From assembly GCA_902519325.1 (NCBI GenBank), contig CABYJU010000004.1, forward strand, positions 1-64,000: DNA of 64,000 nucleotides, read 5' to 3'. The notes beneath the pieces were generated by a model. It did no database searches. It was given only the letters and a program-made list of their open reading frames with translations, and had not been told where the DNA came from. This document shows positions 17,452 through 25,883 of this stretch, piece after piece; within the stretch, counting starts at the first letter, position 1, and each line of letters begins with the position of its first letter. The stretch comes from an uncultured Pelagibacteraceae bacterium (lineage in GTDB: Bacteria; Pseudomonadota; Alphaproteobacteria; Pelagibacterales; Pelagibacteraceae). The position numbers were made by a program, and so were the translations under genes.

Positions 17452-18824
17452 TGTTTGAAAAAAAACAAACCTGGTCGCAATCTATTTTAGTTTACAAGGA
17501 TATTCGAATGCTAAGAATATTACTTCTTGGTGCAATTAGTGGATTTCCTTGGGTTTTAATTGCCAGCAGTTTAAGCCTTTGGCTAAAAGAAGAAGGTTTA
17601 AGTAGATCGACTATTGGATGGGCAGGTTTAATATTTGGAGTGTACGCCTTTAATTATTTGTGGGCACCAATAATTGATAGAATACAAATTCCATTTTTAA
17701 CAAAAAGATTAGGGCATCGACGAGGCTGGATTGTCCTTATGCAAATTATAATTTTATTTAGTTTAATTGTTTGGAGTTTTATTAACCCTACAGAAAATTT
17801 GGCGTTACTAATTAGTGTTGGATTAGTTATAGCAATTGCTTCGGCTACACAAGATATTACAGTTGATGCATTAAGAATTGAACAAATCAATGCTGATGAA
17901 GGAAAATCTATGGCAGCAGGTGCAGCTATGGCTGTAGTTGGATGGTGGACCGGATATAAGTTAGGCGGTGTTATAGCATTGTTTACTGCCGAATTTTTTC
18001 AAAACATTGGAATTGAAGATTACTGGCAAACTACTTTTTTAGTTCTTGGCGTAGTAGTAATCCTGATGAACATAGGTTTAATTTTTATACATGAGCCTAT
18101 AACAACAGATAGGCAAAATAAACAAAAAGAAACAGACAAGATAATACAATCAAAACTTGGATCAAATAATGTAATAACAAAATTTGTTGCTTATATTACT
18201 GGTACAATAGGCGGTCCAATAATTAGTTTCTTCAAAAAAAATGGTTTCTCAATTGCAGTTGGAATCCTTGGCTTTGTCTTTCTTTTTAAAATTGGAGAAG
18301 CATTTCTTGGAAGAATGTCCATAGTTTTTTATAAAGAGGTTGGATTTTCAAAAGGTGAAATAGCGATATACTCTAAAACTCTAGGCTGGATAACGACAGT
18401 TGTATTTACATTATTAGGTGGAATATTTGCTATGAGAGCTGGCACAATAAAAACAATGTTTGTTGCCGGTGGATTTATGGCAGCAACAAATTTATTATTT
18501 GCTGCTCTCGCGTGGTCAGGAAAATCTGAATGGTTGTTTGCTTTAGCGGTTATCGCTGATGATATATCTGCAGCATTTGCAACTGTTGCTTTCGTAGCCT
18601 TTATCTCTCTTTTAGTGGATAGGACTTATACCGCTACACAGTATGCACTTCTAGCTTCAATTGGAACTGCAGGAAGAACGACACTTGCTTCTTCATCGGG
18701 TGCTTTAGTTGATTGGCTAAATGGAGACTGGGGAACTTTTTTTATAATTACCACTTTAATGGTTATCCCATCTTTAATTTGTTTATGGTTTATAAGGAAT
18801 AAAATTAAAATTGGTGCAAAATAG
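17451..18824 (+). CDS. MFS permease, AmpG (muropeptide transporter)-like
   Basis: This is a 12-helix major-facilitator permease of the AmpG/PAT branch. Sequence features include GAISGFPWVLIASSLSLWLK early on, ASATQDITVDALRIE near residue 140, and paired helix bundles joined by a charged loop around 225-245. AmpG proteins import anhydro-muropeptides for peptidoglycan recycling. The start chosen is the ATG at 17451, which forms TAATG with the trkH stop and yields 457 residues; a longer frame from 17361 would overlap trkH by 91 bases and add a non-family tail. The overlapping NlpC/P60 peptidase gene downstream supports a cell-wall recycling role. Confidence 0.82.
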   Translation: MFEKKQTWSQSILVYKDIRMLRILLLGAISGFPWVLIASSLSLWLKEEGLSRSTIGWAGLIFGVYAFNYLWAPIIDRIQIPFLTKRLGHRRGWIVLMQIIILFSLIVWSFINPTENLALLISVGLVIAIASATQDITVDALRIEQINADEGKSMAAGAAMAVVGWWTGYKLGGVIALFTAEFFQNIGIEDYWQTTFLVLGVVVILMNIGLIFIHEPITTDRQNKQKETDKIIQSKLGSNNVITKFVAYITGTIGGPIISFFKKNGFSIAVGILGFVFLFKIGEAFLGRMSIVFYKEVGFSKGEIAIYSKTLGWITTVVFTLLGGIFAMRAGTIKTMFVAGGFMAATNLLFAALAWSGKSEWLFALAVIADDISAAFATVAFVAFISLLVDRTYTATQYALLASIGTAGRTTLASSSGALVDWLNGDWGTFFIITTLMVIPSLICLWFIRNKIKIGAK

Positions 18825-19557
18825 TTTTTTTTTAAAAGAGCCTTTTGTCGATATATTAGAGGAACCAGATAAGAACTCTAATGTTAGCTCTCAACTTATC
18901 TACGGTGAGAGTTTTAAAATAATTAGTAAAAAAAATAATTATTTTAAAATAAAGACTTCATATGACAAATATTCAGGCTTTATAAAAAAAATTGATAGCT
19001 ACGAAAAATTCAATCCAACTCACAAAGTTGGAATTTTGAAAGCTAGAATTTTTTTGGGTAATAAAAAAAAGAAATCAAAAAAGTTTTTACCATTTACGAG
19101 CAAAATACAAATTTTAAAAAGGGATCAAAATTTCATTATGTATAAAAAAGATAAATGGCTAAGATCAAAAGATATATTTCCAATCCAAAAAAAAAATTCT
19201 GATTTTGTAAAGATATTTAAAAGTTTTCTAAATTGTAAATATAAATGGGGTGGAAAAACATTCGAAGGAATTGATTGTTCAGCTCTATTGCAAATATTTT
19301 ATAAATTTAATAATAATTTTTTTCCAAGAGACACGATTGATCAAGTTAAACAAAAAAAAGGTGTGCGATACAAAAAAAAATTTAAAAAAGGTGATATTAT
19401 TTTTTGGAATGGACATGTTGCTATATGCATCAATACAAATGATCTTATCCATGCTTATGGTCCAAAAAAAAGAGTGATCATAATGCCAATTAAAAAAACG
19501 ATAAAACTAATTAAAGAAACTGCGAAATTAAATGTAAAGAAAGTAACAAGGATCTGA
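18811..19557 (+). CDS. NlpC/P60 family peptidase with N-terminal SH3-like domain, probably cytosolic
   Basis: This 248-residue protein has bacterial-SH3-like sequence in the first 120 residues and an NlpC/P60 domain in the rest. The catalytic triad is visible as C156 (GIDCSALLQ), H202 (NGHVAI) and H214 (LIHAYG). NlpC/P60 enzymes cleave peptide stems of peptidoglycan. There is no signal peptide or membrane anchor, so it probably acts in the cytoplasm on imported muropeptides. Translation starts at a TTG (18811) or the adjoining GTG (18814); no ATG is suitable. It overlaps the AmpG-like gene by 14 bases. Confidence 0.85.
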   Translation: MVQNSFFLKEPFVDILEEPDKNSNVSSQLIYGESFKIISKKNNYFKIKTSYDKYSGFIKKIDSYEKFNPTHKVGILKARIFLGNKKKKSKKFLPFTSKIQILKRDQNFIMYKKDKWLRSKDIFPIQKKNSDFVKIFKSFLNCKYKWGGKTFEGIDCSALLQIFYKFNNNFFPRDTIDQVKQKKGVRYKKKFKKGDIIFWNGHVAICINTNDLIHAYGPKKRVIIMPIKKTIKLIKETAKLNVKKVTRI

Positions 19558-19558
19558 A

Positions 19559-20452
19559 TTACTCTCGACCAAAATCAGGTTTAGAAATATCTTGTTTTTG
19601 AGAAATTATTTGTTTTCTTACTACTTTCGAATTGATTAATTTTTTTATTATCTTTGAATTTTCTTTCTTGCTTATATTCTTCTTAAAATCTTTTAAATTT
19701 TTCATAAAAAGATTTATTGCTTCAATCATATTAGTTTTATTCTCAAAAAATATGTCTCTCCACATTATTTCGTTGGAAGCAGCAATTCTTGAGAAATCTC
19801 TTAATCCACCTGCGCTAAATTTAATCAAATTTTTATTCTTTTTTTTCTGAAAATCCTGAGCAGTTTTTATTAAATTGTAAGCAATCAAGTGAGGTAGATG
19901 GCTAGTGACTGAAAAAATTTTATCATGATCATCAGGGTTCATAATAATTATTTTAGATCCTAAAGATTTCCAAAATTTCTCTACTTTTTTTTGTTTTAGA
20001 ACATTTTTATCTTTTATTATTATGCACCACTTGTTTTTGAACAAATTAGCATTACCATATTCGGGCCCACTAACTTCGGATCCTGAGATAGGATGACTCA
20101 TCACCCAATCAAGATTTTTCGATAATTTTTTTTTTTTTAAAGAAATTAGATTTTTTTTTGTTGAACCAACGTCAGTTATAATTGAATTATGATTGAGATT
20201 TTTATTTAATGACAAAAAAAATTTAGAATATTCACTCATAGGAGTGCTTAAAATCACAAGATCAATTTTATTTAAATTTTTATCTAACCTTGTTAAAAAT
20301 TTAATTTTTTTGTTAAATTTTTTTATAATAAATCTATATTTTTTAGACTTTTCAAATACAAAAAAATTTTTAGAAATTTTTTTTTGTATTGAAGCCTTTA
20401 ATATTGATGAGCCTATCAATCCACAACCAATAATGAGGATATTATTGAACAT
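19559..20452 (-). CDS. tyrA: Prephenate/arogenate dehydrogenase
   Basis: TyrA performs the NAD(P)-dependent oxidative decarboxylation of prephenate or arogenate in tyrosine synthesis. The 297-residue protein has the nucleotide-binding motif GCGLIGSS at about 9-16 and the catalytic histidine segment MSHPISGSEVSGPEYG near 118-133. A C-terminal GGLRDFSRIAASNEIMW segment is typical of TyrA. No fused chorismate mutase domain is present. It overlaps hisC by 11 bases, a pairing common in alphaproteobacteria beside metX-metW. Confidence 0.95.
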   Translation of the reverse strand: MFNNILIIGCGLIGSSILKASIQKKISKNFFVFEKSKKYRFIIKKFNKKIKFLTRLDKNLNKIDLVILSTPMSEYSKFFLSLNKNLNHNSIITDVGSTKKNLISLKKKKLSKNLDWVMSHPISGSEVSGPEYGNANLFKNKWCIIIKDKNVLKQKKVEKFWKSLGSKIIIMNPDDHDKIFSVTSHLPHLIAYNLIKTAQDFQKKKNKNLIKFSAGGLRDFSRIAASNEIMWRDIFFENKTNMIEAINLFMKNLKDFKKNISKKENSKIIKKLINSKVVRKQIISQKQDISKPDFGRE

Positions 20453-21527
20453 TTTTAAAAATAGTTTTCATTCTTTTAAGAAATATTTGGTTTTCTTTTG
20501 TGTTACCAATTGTAAGTCTTAAACAATTTTTTATTCCATATGAATTCATTTCTCTTAGTATAATTCCATATTTTTGTAATTTTTTTAAAGTTGTATCTGC
20601 GGTAAATTTTGCTTTTTTGAAATCTAATAAAAAGAAATTTCCAGATATTTTGTTTGTACCAATATTATATTTTAACATCTCATTTTTAATTTTTTTGCAC
20701 CATTTAAGATTATGTATTACTGACTTTTTAACAAATTTATTATCTTTAAGTGACTCTACAGCACAAATTTGTGCAAATTTATTTACGTTAAAAGGCGGTT
20801 TAATCTTATATAATTCTTTAATTATAGATTTATCACCATATCCCCAACCTATTCTTAATGAAGCCAGACCGTAGATTTTTGAAAATGTTCTTAAAATAAA
20901 TACATTTTTAGAGTTTTTAAATAACTCAATTCCAGATTTGTAATCCTTATTCTTCATATATTCAAAATATGCATCATCAACAACCAATAAAATATTTTTA
21001 TTTAATCTTCTCCTTAAATCTAATAGCTCGTTTTTTGTTAAATAAGTGCCTGTTGGATTATTTGGATTCGCAATAAAAACAATTTTTGTTTTTTTTGATG
21101 TCTTTTTAAGAATTTCTTTAACTGAAACCTTAAAATTTATTTCTTTAGCTAGTTTTACATTTGCTCCAACAATTTTAGAGTATATCCTATACATGAGGAA
21201 ACTGTACTGAGGAACAACAACTTCATCATTTTCTTTAAGGAACAATTGACAAAGCATTTGAATTACTTCGTCAGAACCAGAGCCACAAATTATTTTGGAT
21301 TTATCACAACCATACTTCTTTGATATTTTTTGTGTTAACTCCGAAAATTTACTATCTGGATATTTTGATATATCAAATTTAGACTTAACAATTTTTTCGA
21401 CATTTTTACTGACACCTAAAGCAGATTCATTTGCAGATAACTTTATAATATTTTTATTACCAGCCAATAAGGATTTTCCTGGCTTGTAACTCTGTAATTT
21501 TATGTTTTTAAATCTTAGCAATGTCAT
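20442..21527 (-). CDS. hisC: Histidinol-phosphate/aromatic aminotransferase
   Basis: This 361-residue fold-I PLP aminotransferase shows ANPNNPTGTYL near residues 153-163, the DDAYFEY segment, the PLP lysine in RTFSKIYGLASLRIGWGYG, and a C-terminal arginine in NCLRLTIG. HisC-type enzymes make histidinol phosphate and often also transaminate phenylpyruvate or prephenate; linkage to tyrA suggests an aromatic role as well. A possible promoter lies just upstream. It is divergent from metX across a 180-base region, the longest gap in the window. Confidence 0.93.
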   Translation of the reverse strand: MTLLRFKNIKLQSYKPGKSLLAGNKNIIKLSANESALGVSKNVEKIVKSKFDISKYPDSKFSELTQKISKKYGCDKSKIICGSGSDEVIQMLCQLFLKENDEVVVPQYSFLMYRIYSKIVGANVKLAKEINFKVSVKEILKKTSKKTKIVFIANPNNPTGTYLTKNELLDLRRRLNKNILLVVDDAYFEYMKNKDYKSGIELFKNSKNVFILRTFSKIYGLASLRIGWGYGDKSIIKELYKIKPPFNVNKFAQICAVESLKDNKFVKKSVIHNLKWCKKIKNEMLKYNIGTNKISGNFFLLDFKKAKFTADTTLKKLQKYGIILREMNSYGIKNCLRLTIGNTKENQIFLKRMKTIFKNVQ

Positions 21528-21543
21528 AGTAAATATTTCACTA

Positions 21544-21571
21544 TAAATAGTCTTTTAACTAGATAAAACAA
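21544..21571 (-). promoter_or_regulatory. Candidate promoter for hisC-tyrA
   Basis: On the minus strand TTGTTT (21566-21571) and TATTTA (21544-21549) are 16 bases apart, placing the start point about 10 bases before the hisC ATG. The match to consensus is moderate and the DNA is AT-rich. Confidence 0.3.
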
Positions 21572-21589
21572 TAATTAATTGAGTAATAT

Positions 21590-21618
21590 TTGACATATAA
21601 ATTCCTTTGAAGTAAAAG
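21590..21618 (+). promoter_or_regulatory. Candidate promoter for metX
   Basis: A perfect TTGACA lies at 21590-21595. Seventeen bases downstream is TAAAAG (21613-21618), a four-of-six match to the -10 consensus. Transcription would begin near 21625, which coincides with the first stem of the riboswitch that follows. Confidence 0.5.
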
Positions 21619-21672
21619 CTGCATGCGCTGATTTATACTGAATTGCGAGCGCTATAAAAAAACCGCTAAAAT
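21619..21672 (+). promoter_or_regulatory. SAM-II-type S-adenosylmethionine riboswitch upstream of metX
   Basis: The sequence shows the SAM-II core from memory of the marine metagenome aptamer. GCGCT (21625-21629) pairs with AGCGC (21648-21652). The loop between them begins TGATTTAT and contains ATTGC. The downstream ATAAA (21654-21658) can pair back to the loop TTTAT to form the pseudoknot, followed by CGCTAAAA. SAM-II controls methionine-synthesis genes in alphaproteobacteria, and SAR11 also has the related SAM-V class sharing this core. The gene behind it, metX, is a classic target. I prefer SAM-II because of the GCGCTGATTTA start. Confidence 0.85.
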
Positions 21673-21681
21673 GTTTTTTTT
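21656..21681 (+). promoter_or_regulatory. Alternative hairpin overlapping the riboswitch pseudoknot (possible expression platform)
   Basis: AAAAAAAC (21656-21663) is perfectly complementary to GTTTTTTT (21673-21680) around a nine-base loop. Forming it would consume the ATAAA and CTAAAA strands needed for SAM binding, so aptamer and hairpin cannot coexist. It also ends in a run of eight Ts (21674-21681). It could be the regulatory switch, but the stem is mostly A-U pairs and therefore weak. Confidence 0.4.
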
Positions 21682-21707
21682 CTCACAATTCAATCAGTAA
21701 AATTATT

Positions 21708-22841
21708 ATGAATAAGAATGTTGATACAAAAAAAATAATTATATCAAATCCCCTTAAATTGGATTGTGGAAAGGAAATTAATAACTTTCCAATAGCATAT
21801 GAGACATATGGGGTATTAAACAGTAAAAAAAGTAATGCAATATTAGTTTTCCATGCTTTGACAGGAGATCAATATGTTTCTGGAAAAAACCCAATAACTA
21901 ATAAAGATGGTTGGTGGAGTTATGTTGTTGGAGAAAATAAGCCAATAGATACAAATAAATTTTTTGTGATTTGTGCAAACGTTATTGGAGGCTGCATGGG
22001 ATCTTATGGACCTAGCACCATAAATGAGTCCACTGGCAAACAAATAGGAACTGATTTTCCCATTATAACTATAAACGACATGGTTAACGCTCAATACGAG
22101 CTAATTAAATATTTAGAAATTGAAAAACTTTTTGCTGTAGTAGGTGGTTCAATGGGTGGAATGCAAGTACTTCAATTTGTTGCCAATTTTCCAGATAAAG
22201 CAAAACTTGCAATACCGATTGCTTGCACGTCTAGTCACTCGGCACAAAACATAGCGTTTAATGAATTAGGAAGACAGGCAATTATGGCTGACAGTAAGTG
22301 GGAAAATGGATTTTATAGTAATTACAAATTAAATCCTGACAAAGGGTTAGCGGTAGCAAGAATGGCAGCACATATTACTTATCTTTCTGAAAAAGGATTG
22401 CAGGAAAAATTTGGAAGAAAATTGCAAGATAGGGATAGCCTAAGATATGGATTTGAGGCAGATTTTCAAATTGAGAGTTATCTTAGATACCAAGGATCTG
22501 TGTTTGTTGATAGATTTGATGCTAATAGTTATTTATATATAACTCGTGCAATGGATTATTTTGATTTATCCAAACAGTATAAAGGAAATTTATCTGATGC
22601 ATTCAAAAAAACTAAAACAAAATTTTTTGTAATATCATTTACATCAGATTGGTTGTATCCAACATCGGAGAATAGAGAAATAGTTATAGCATTAAATTCT
22701 ATTGGTGCAGATGTCGGATTTGTAGAAATAGAATCTGATAAGGGGCATGACTCATTTTTGCTTGATGTTCCAAGTTTCCTAAAAACACTTGGTGATTATA
22801 TTAATTCAACCTACAAAATTATAAATGAAAGAAGAATTTAA
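21708..22841 (+). CDS. metX: Homoserine O-acetyltransferase
   Basis: MetX transfers an acyl group (usually acetyl) to homoserine, the first committed step of methionine synthesis by direct sulfhydrylation. The 377-residue alpha/beta hydrolase has the nucleophile elbow GGSMGG with S148, the aspartate in SFTSDWLYP near 314, and the histidine in [11 protein letters not shown] near 347. SAM feedback is predicted through the riboswitch in the leader. Some MetX-fold enzymes use succinyl-CoA instead, which cannot be excluded. The metW start lies inside its 3' end (17-base overlap). Confidence 0.95.
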   Translation: MNKNVDTKKIIISNPLKLDCGKEINNFPIAYETYGVLNSKKSNAILVFHALTGDQYVSGKNPITNKDGWWSYVVGENKPIDTNKFFVICANVIGGCMGSYGPSTINESTGKQIGTDFPIITINDMVNAQYELIKYLEIEKLFAVVGGSMGGMQVLQFVANFPDKAKLAIPIACTSSHSAQNIAFNELGRQAIMADSKWENGFYSNYKLNPDKGLAVARMAAHITYLSEKGLQEKFGRKLQDRDSLRYGFEADFQIESYLRYQGSVFVDRFDANSYLYITRAMDYFDLSKQYKGNLSDAFKKTKTKFFVISFTSDWLYPTSENREIVIALNSIGADVGFVEIESDKGHDSFLLDVPSFLKTLGDYINSTYKIINERRI

Positions 22842-23421
22842 TATTATATCTAATTTGATAGAGGAAAATACTAGAGTTCTCGATGTTGGTTGTGGCAATG
22901 GAGACTTAATGAAATTTTTACAAGAAAACAAAACTAAAGATATTCGTGGATTAGAAATTTCTAAAGAAAAAGTTCAAAATTGTTTATCAAAAGGATTAAC
23001 TGTAATAGAGGGGAATGCTGAAAGCGATTTAAAACAATTTCCTAAATCGTCTTTTGATTATGTTATTTTAAGCCAAACATTACAAGCATTTCTGAATCCA
23101 GAATTAGTAATTAATGAATTACTTAAAGTAGGAAAAAAAGTAATTGTTACCATACCTAATTTTGGTTACTGGAGAGTTAGACTACAATTATTGTTCAAAG
23201 GCACAATGCCTGTAACAGAAAATTTACCTCATGCGTGGTACAACACACCAAATTTACATATGTGCACAATTAAAGATTTTTATAATTTTTGCAGTACTAA
23301 GAATATTAGAATATATAAGTCTATTGCTTTAAAAAAAAGTCGAATTTCAGAAATAAACAAATCAAATTTAAATTATAAAAATCTTGACTCTCACTTAGGT
23401 ATATTTTTAATAGAAAGTTAA
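22825..23421 (+). CDS. metW: MetW, methyltransferase-fold partner of MetX
   Basis: This 198-residue protein has the SAM-dependent methyltransferase fold, with motif [16 protein letters not shown] near residues 17-31 and the MetW-typical [21 protein letters not shown]. MetW is almost always encoded directly after metX in proteobacteria; its exact biochemical role in methionine formation is not settled, and it may work with MetX. The 17-base overlap with metX implies coupled translation. Its stop is immediately followed by the gloB ATG. Confidence 0.94.
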   Translation: MKEEFNIISNLIEENTRVLDVGCGNGDLMKFLQENKTKDIRGLEISKEKVQNCLSKGLTVIEGNAESDLKQFPKSSFDYVILSQTLQAFLNPELVINELLKVGKKVIVTIPNFGYWRVRLQLLFKGTMPVTENLPHAWYNTPNLHMCTIKDFYNFCSTKNIRIYKSIALKKSRISEINKSNLNYKNLDSHLGIFLIES

Positions 23422-24141
23422 ATGAAAGTAGAAATTATTAAGTGTCTGAAAGATAATTTTTCTTACATTTTAATTAACGAAGCTAATAGAAATTGTTGTG
23501 TTGTTGATCCTGGTGAGGCAGATCCAATTATAAATTATTTAAAGAGAAATAAATTAAATTTAAAATATATATTAAATACACATCATCATAATGACCATGT
23601 TGGTGGGAATGAGGAATTAAAAAAAAAATTTGATGCAGAAGTAGTAGGTTATATTGGGGATAAAAGTAGAATACCTCAAATTGATATTTGCTTAAATGAT
23701 GGTGAAATTTGGAAAGAAGATATTTTTGAAGCAAAAATATATCATGTCCCAGGTCATACAATAGGTCACATCTGTTTTCATTTTTTTAAAAATAAATTAA
23801 TTTTTACAGGAGATACTTTATTCTCCTTGGGTTGTGGAAGAATTTTTGAAGGAAGTTATGAGCAAATGTATAACTCATTACAAGTTTTAAAAAACTTGGA
23901 TAAAGATACAAAAATTTATTGTGGACATGAGTATACTTTAAAGAATTCTGAATTTTGTTTAGCACAAGATTCTAATAACAATGAATTACTAAACAAAATT
24001 AAAGAAATTAAAGAAAAAATTAAACAAGGTAAAACTAGTATGCCATCGACAATTGGTGAGGAACTTAATTGTAACATTTTTCTTAAGTCAAACGATCTAG
24101 AAAATTTCAAAAAATTGCGGGATTTAAAGGATAATTTTTAA
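23422..24141 (+). CDS. gloB: Hydroxyacylglutathione hydrolase (glyoxalase II)
   Basis: GloB hydrolyses S-lactoylglutathione to lactate and glutathione, completing methylglyoxal detoxification. The 239-residue metallo-beta-lactamase-fold protein shows the metal-binding motif THHHNDHVGG near residues 53-62, a second histidine in VPGHTIGHICFH, the bridging aspartate in FTGDTLFSLGCGR, and a final CGHEYTL. The length matches the family. It follows metW with no gap. Confidence 0.95.
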   Translation: MKVEIIKCLKDNFSYILINEANRNCCVVDPGEADPIINYLKRNKLNLKYILNTHHHNDHVGGNEELKKKFDAEVVGYIGDKSRIPQIDICLNDGEIWKEDIFEAKIYHVPGHTIGHICFHFFKNKLIFTGDTLFSLGCGRIFEGSYEQMYNSLQVLKNLDKDTKIYCGHEYTLKNSEFCLAQDSNNNELLNKIKEIKEKIKQGKTSMPSTIGEELNCNIFLKSNDLENFKKLRDLKDNF

Positions 24142-24151
24142 GTTATTAAAC

Positions 24152-24179
24152 TTGACTATAATACAACCCGGACTATATT
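24152..24179 (+). promoter_or_regulatory. Promoter for rplU-rpmA-obg
   Basis: TTGACT (24152-24157) and TATATT (24174-24179) are 16 bases apart in the 64-base gap before rplU. The start point would be near 24186, giving a leader of about 20 bases that carries AGGG (24197-24200). Confidence 0.6.
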
Positions 24180-24205
24180 GCTCACTATAAAAATTAGGGC
24201 TAACT

Positions 24206-24607
24206 ATGTCATTCGCGGTAATTCAAACAGGTGGTAAACAGTATAAAGTTAAAGCTGGAGAGATTCTTAAAGTTGAAAAACTCGAAGATTCAAAAGAAAA
24301 TTCAAAAATAGAGTTTAATGAAATACTAGCTTACGGAGATGATAAAAATTTAGAGTTAGGAGAGCCGACTATTAGTGGAGCTAAAGTTGAAGCTGAATTA
24401 ATAAAAAATGGAAAAAATAGAACAGTTCTTATTTTTAAAAAAAGAAGAAGACAAAATTCGAGAAGAAAAAATGGTCATAGACAAAAATTTACAATGGTAA
24501 GAATAAGTAAAATCTATTCAAAAGATGGTAAAGTTATTTCTGAAGCAGAAAAAAGAAAAGAAATACCATCAAAAAAAACAGTTGAAACTAAGGAAGCAGC
24601 TAAATAA
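24206..24607 (+). CDS. rplU: 50S ribosomal protein L21
   Basis: L21 is a structural protein of the large ribosomal subunit. The 133-residue sequence starts MSFAVIQTGGKQYKVKAGE, the L21 signature, and has the RNA-binding KKRRRQNSRRKNGHRQKFTMVRI region near 78-98. Beyond the roughly 103-residue core there is a charged C-terminal tail rich in lysine and glutamate. It precedes rpmA by 10 bases, the universal L21-L27-Obg order. Confidence 0.97.
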   Translation: MSFAVIQTGGKQYKVKAGEILKVEKLEDSKENSKIEFNEILAYGDDKNLELGEPTISGAKVEAELIKNGKNRTVLIFKKRRRQNSRRKNGHRQKFTMVRISKIYSKDGKVISEAEKRKEIPSKKTVETKEAAK

Positions 24608-24617
24608 AAAGTAATTT

Positions 24618-24872
24618 ATGGCAACGAAAAAAGCAGGTGGATCGTCAAGAAACGGAAGAGATAGTGCAGGTCGTAGACTGGGTGTGAAAAAATATGGTGG
24701 CGAGATGGTTGTGCCTGGCAACATTATTGTAAGACAAAGGGGAACTAAAATATTTCCTGGAGAAAATGTTGGCATGGGTAAAGACCATTCGATTTTTTCA
24801 GTTGTTAAAGGTAAAGTAGAGTTTAAAAAATCAAAATCTGATAGAACTTACGTTTCTGTAAAGCCCAATTAA
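24618..24872 (+). CDS. rpmA: 50S ribosomal protein L27
   Basis: L27 sits near the peptidyl-transferase centre. The 84-residue protein begins [20 protein letters not shown] and contains [20 protein letters not shown], both diagnostic. It lies between rplU and obg; a small possible hairpin (ACAAC/GTTGT) occupies the 27-base gap to obg but is too weak to call a terminator. Confidence 0.98.
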   Translation: MATKKAGGSSRNGRDSAGRRLGVKKYGGEMVVPGNIIVRQRGTKIFPGENVGMGKDHSIFSVVKGKVEFKKSKSDRTYVSVKPN

Positions 24873-24899
24873 TAGATACAACACTCACATAGTTGTTAT

Positions 24900-25883
24900 A
24901 TGAAATTTCTAGATCAAGTTAAGATATATGTAAAAGCTGGCAACGGAGGGTCAGGATCTCCAAGTTTTCGTAGGGAAAAATTTGTAGAGTTTGGTGGCCC
25001 TGATGGCGGCGATGGAGGGAAAGGAGGATCTGTAATTCTTATAAGTGAAAGAAATCTTAATACTTTGATTGATTACAGGTATCAACAACACTTCAAAGCT
25101 GAAAGAGGAAAGGATGGCAGCGGAAAAAACAAAACTGGAAAAGGTGGTGAAGATTTATATTTAAAAGTACCTTTAGGAACACAAGTATTTGAAGAAGATA
25201 ATAAAACACTTATTTATGATTTTAAAAGTCAGAAAGAAGAATTTTTAGTAGCAAGCGGAGGTAAAGGAGGATTTGGAAATACAAGGTTTAAGTCCTCAAC
25301 CAATAGAGCCCCAAAGAAATTTACAAAAGGGGGTCAAGGGGAGGAATTTTGGATTTGGCTTCAACTAAAAACAATTGCTGATATCGGTATCATAGGATTG
25401 CCCAATGCTGGGAAATCCAGCTTGCTTGCATCAATGACGAGTGCTAATCCAAAAATAGCAAACTATAAATTTACTACAATTAATCCAAATCTTGGGGTTG
25501 CTAGTTATGATGACAAAGAAGTTACTTTAGCAGATATACCAGGCTTAATTGAGGGTGCTCATACAGGAACTGGTCTTGGGATAAAATTTTTAAAACATAT
25601 AGAAAGGTGCAAAACTTTGCTGCATTTAATAGATATAACTGAAGATGATTTATTTATTTCTTACAATCAAGTCAGAAAAGAATTATCAAAATACAGTAAA
25701 GATTTAGTTAAAAAAAAAGAAATAGTAGTTTTAAATAAAACTGACTTAATAGATGAAGGTGAAAAAAAAGAGAAGATAAAAAAACTCAAGAATAAATTAA
25801 AAAAAAATATCTTTTTCATGTCAACAATGGATAAAAAATCAGTATCAGATATAAAGTCAAAGTTGGTAAACTATGTATCTTAA
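24900..25883 (+). CDS. obgE: GTPase Obg/CgtA
   Basis: Obg is a ribosome-associated GTPase involved in large-subunit assembly and stress signalling. The 327-residue protein has the glycine-rich Obg fold (1-158, with GGPDGGDGGKGG) and a G domain with the P-loop IGLPNAGKSSLL, the DIPGLIEGAH switch and NKTD specificity motif. The variable C-terminal domain of longer homologues is absent, consistent with a streamlined genome. The proB start overlaps its 3' end by 11 bases. Confidence 0.97.
   Translation: MKFLDQVKIYVKAGNGGSGSPSFRREKFVEFGGPDGGDGGKGGSVILISERNLNTLIDYRYQQHFKAERGKDGSGKNKTGKGGEDLYLKVPLGTQVFEEDNKTLIYDFKSQKEEFLVASGGKGGFGNTRFKSSTNRAPKKFTKGGQGEEFWIWLQLKTIADIGIIGLPNAGKSSLLASMTSANPKIANYKFTTINPNLGVASYDDKEVTLADIPGLIEGAHTGTGLGIKFLKHIERCKTLLHLIDITEDDLFISYNQVRKELSKYSKDLVKKKEIVVLNKTDLIDEGEKKEKIKKLKNKLKKNIFFMSTMDKKSVSDIKSKLVNYVS

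Noticed and set aside
24873-24899. Terminator between rpmA and obgE
   Set aside because: The ACAAC/GTTGT stem is five mostly A-U pairs without a T-run, and the genes are normally cotranscribed.
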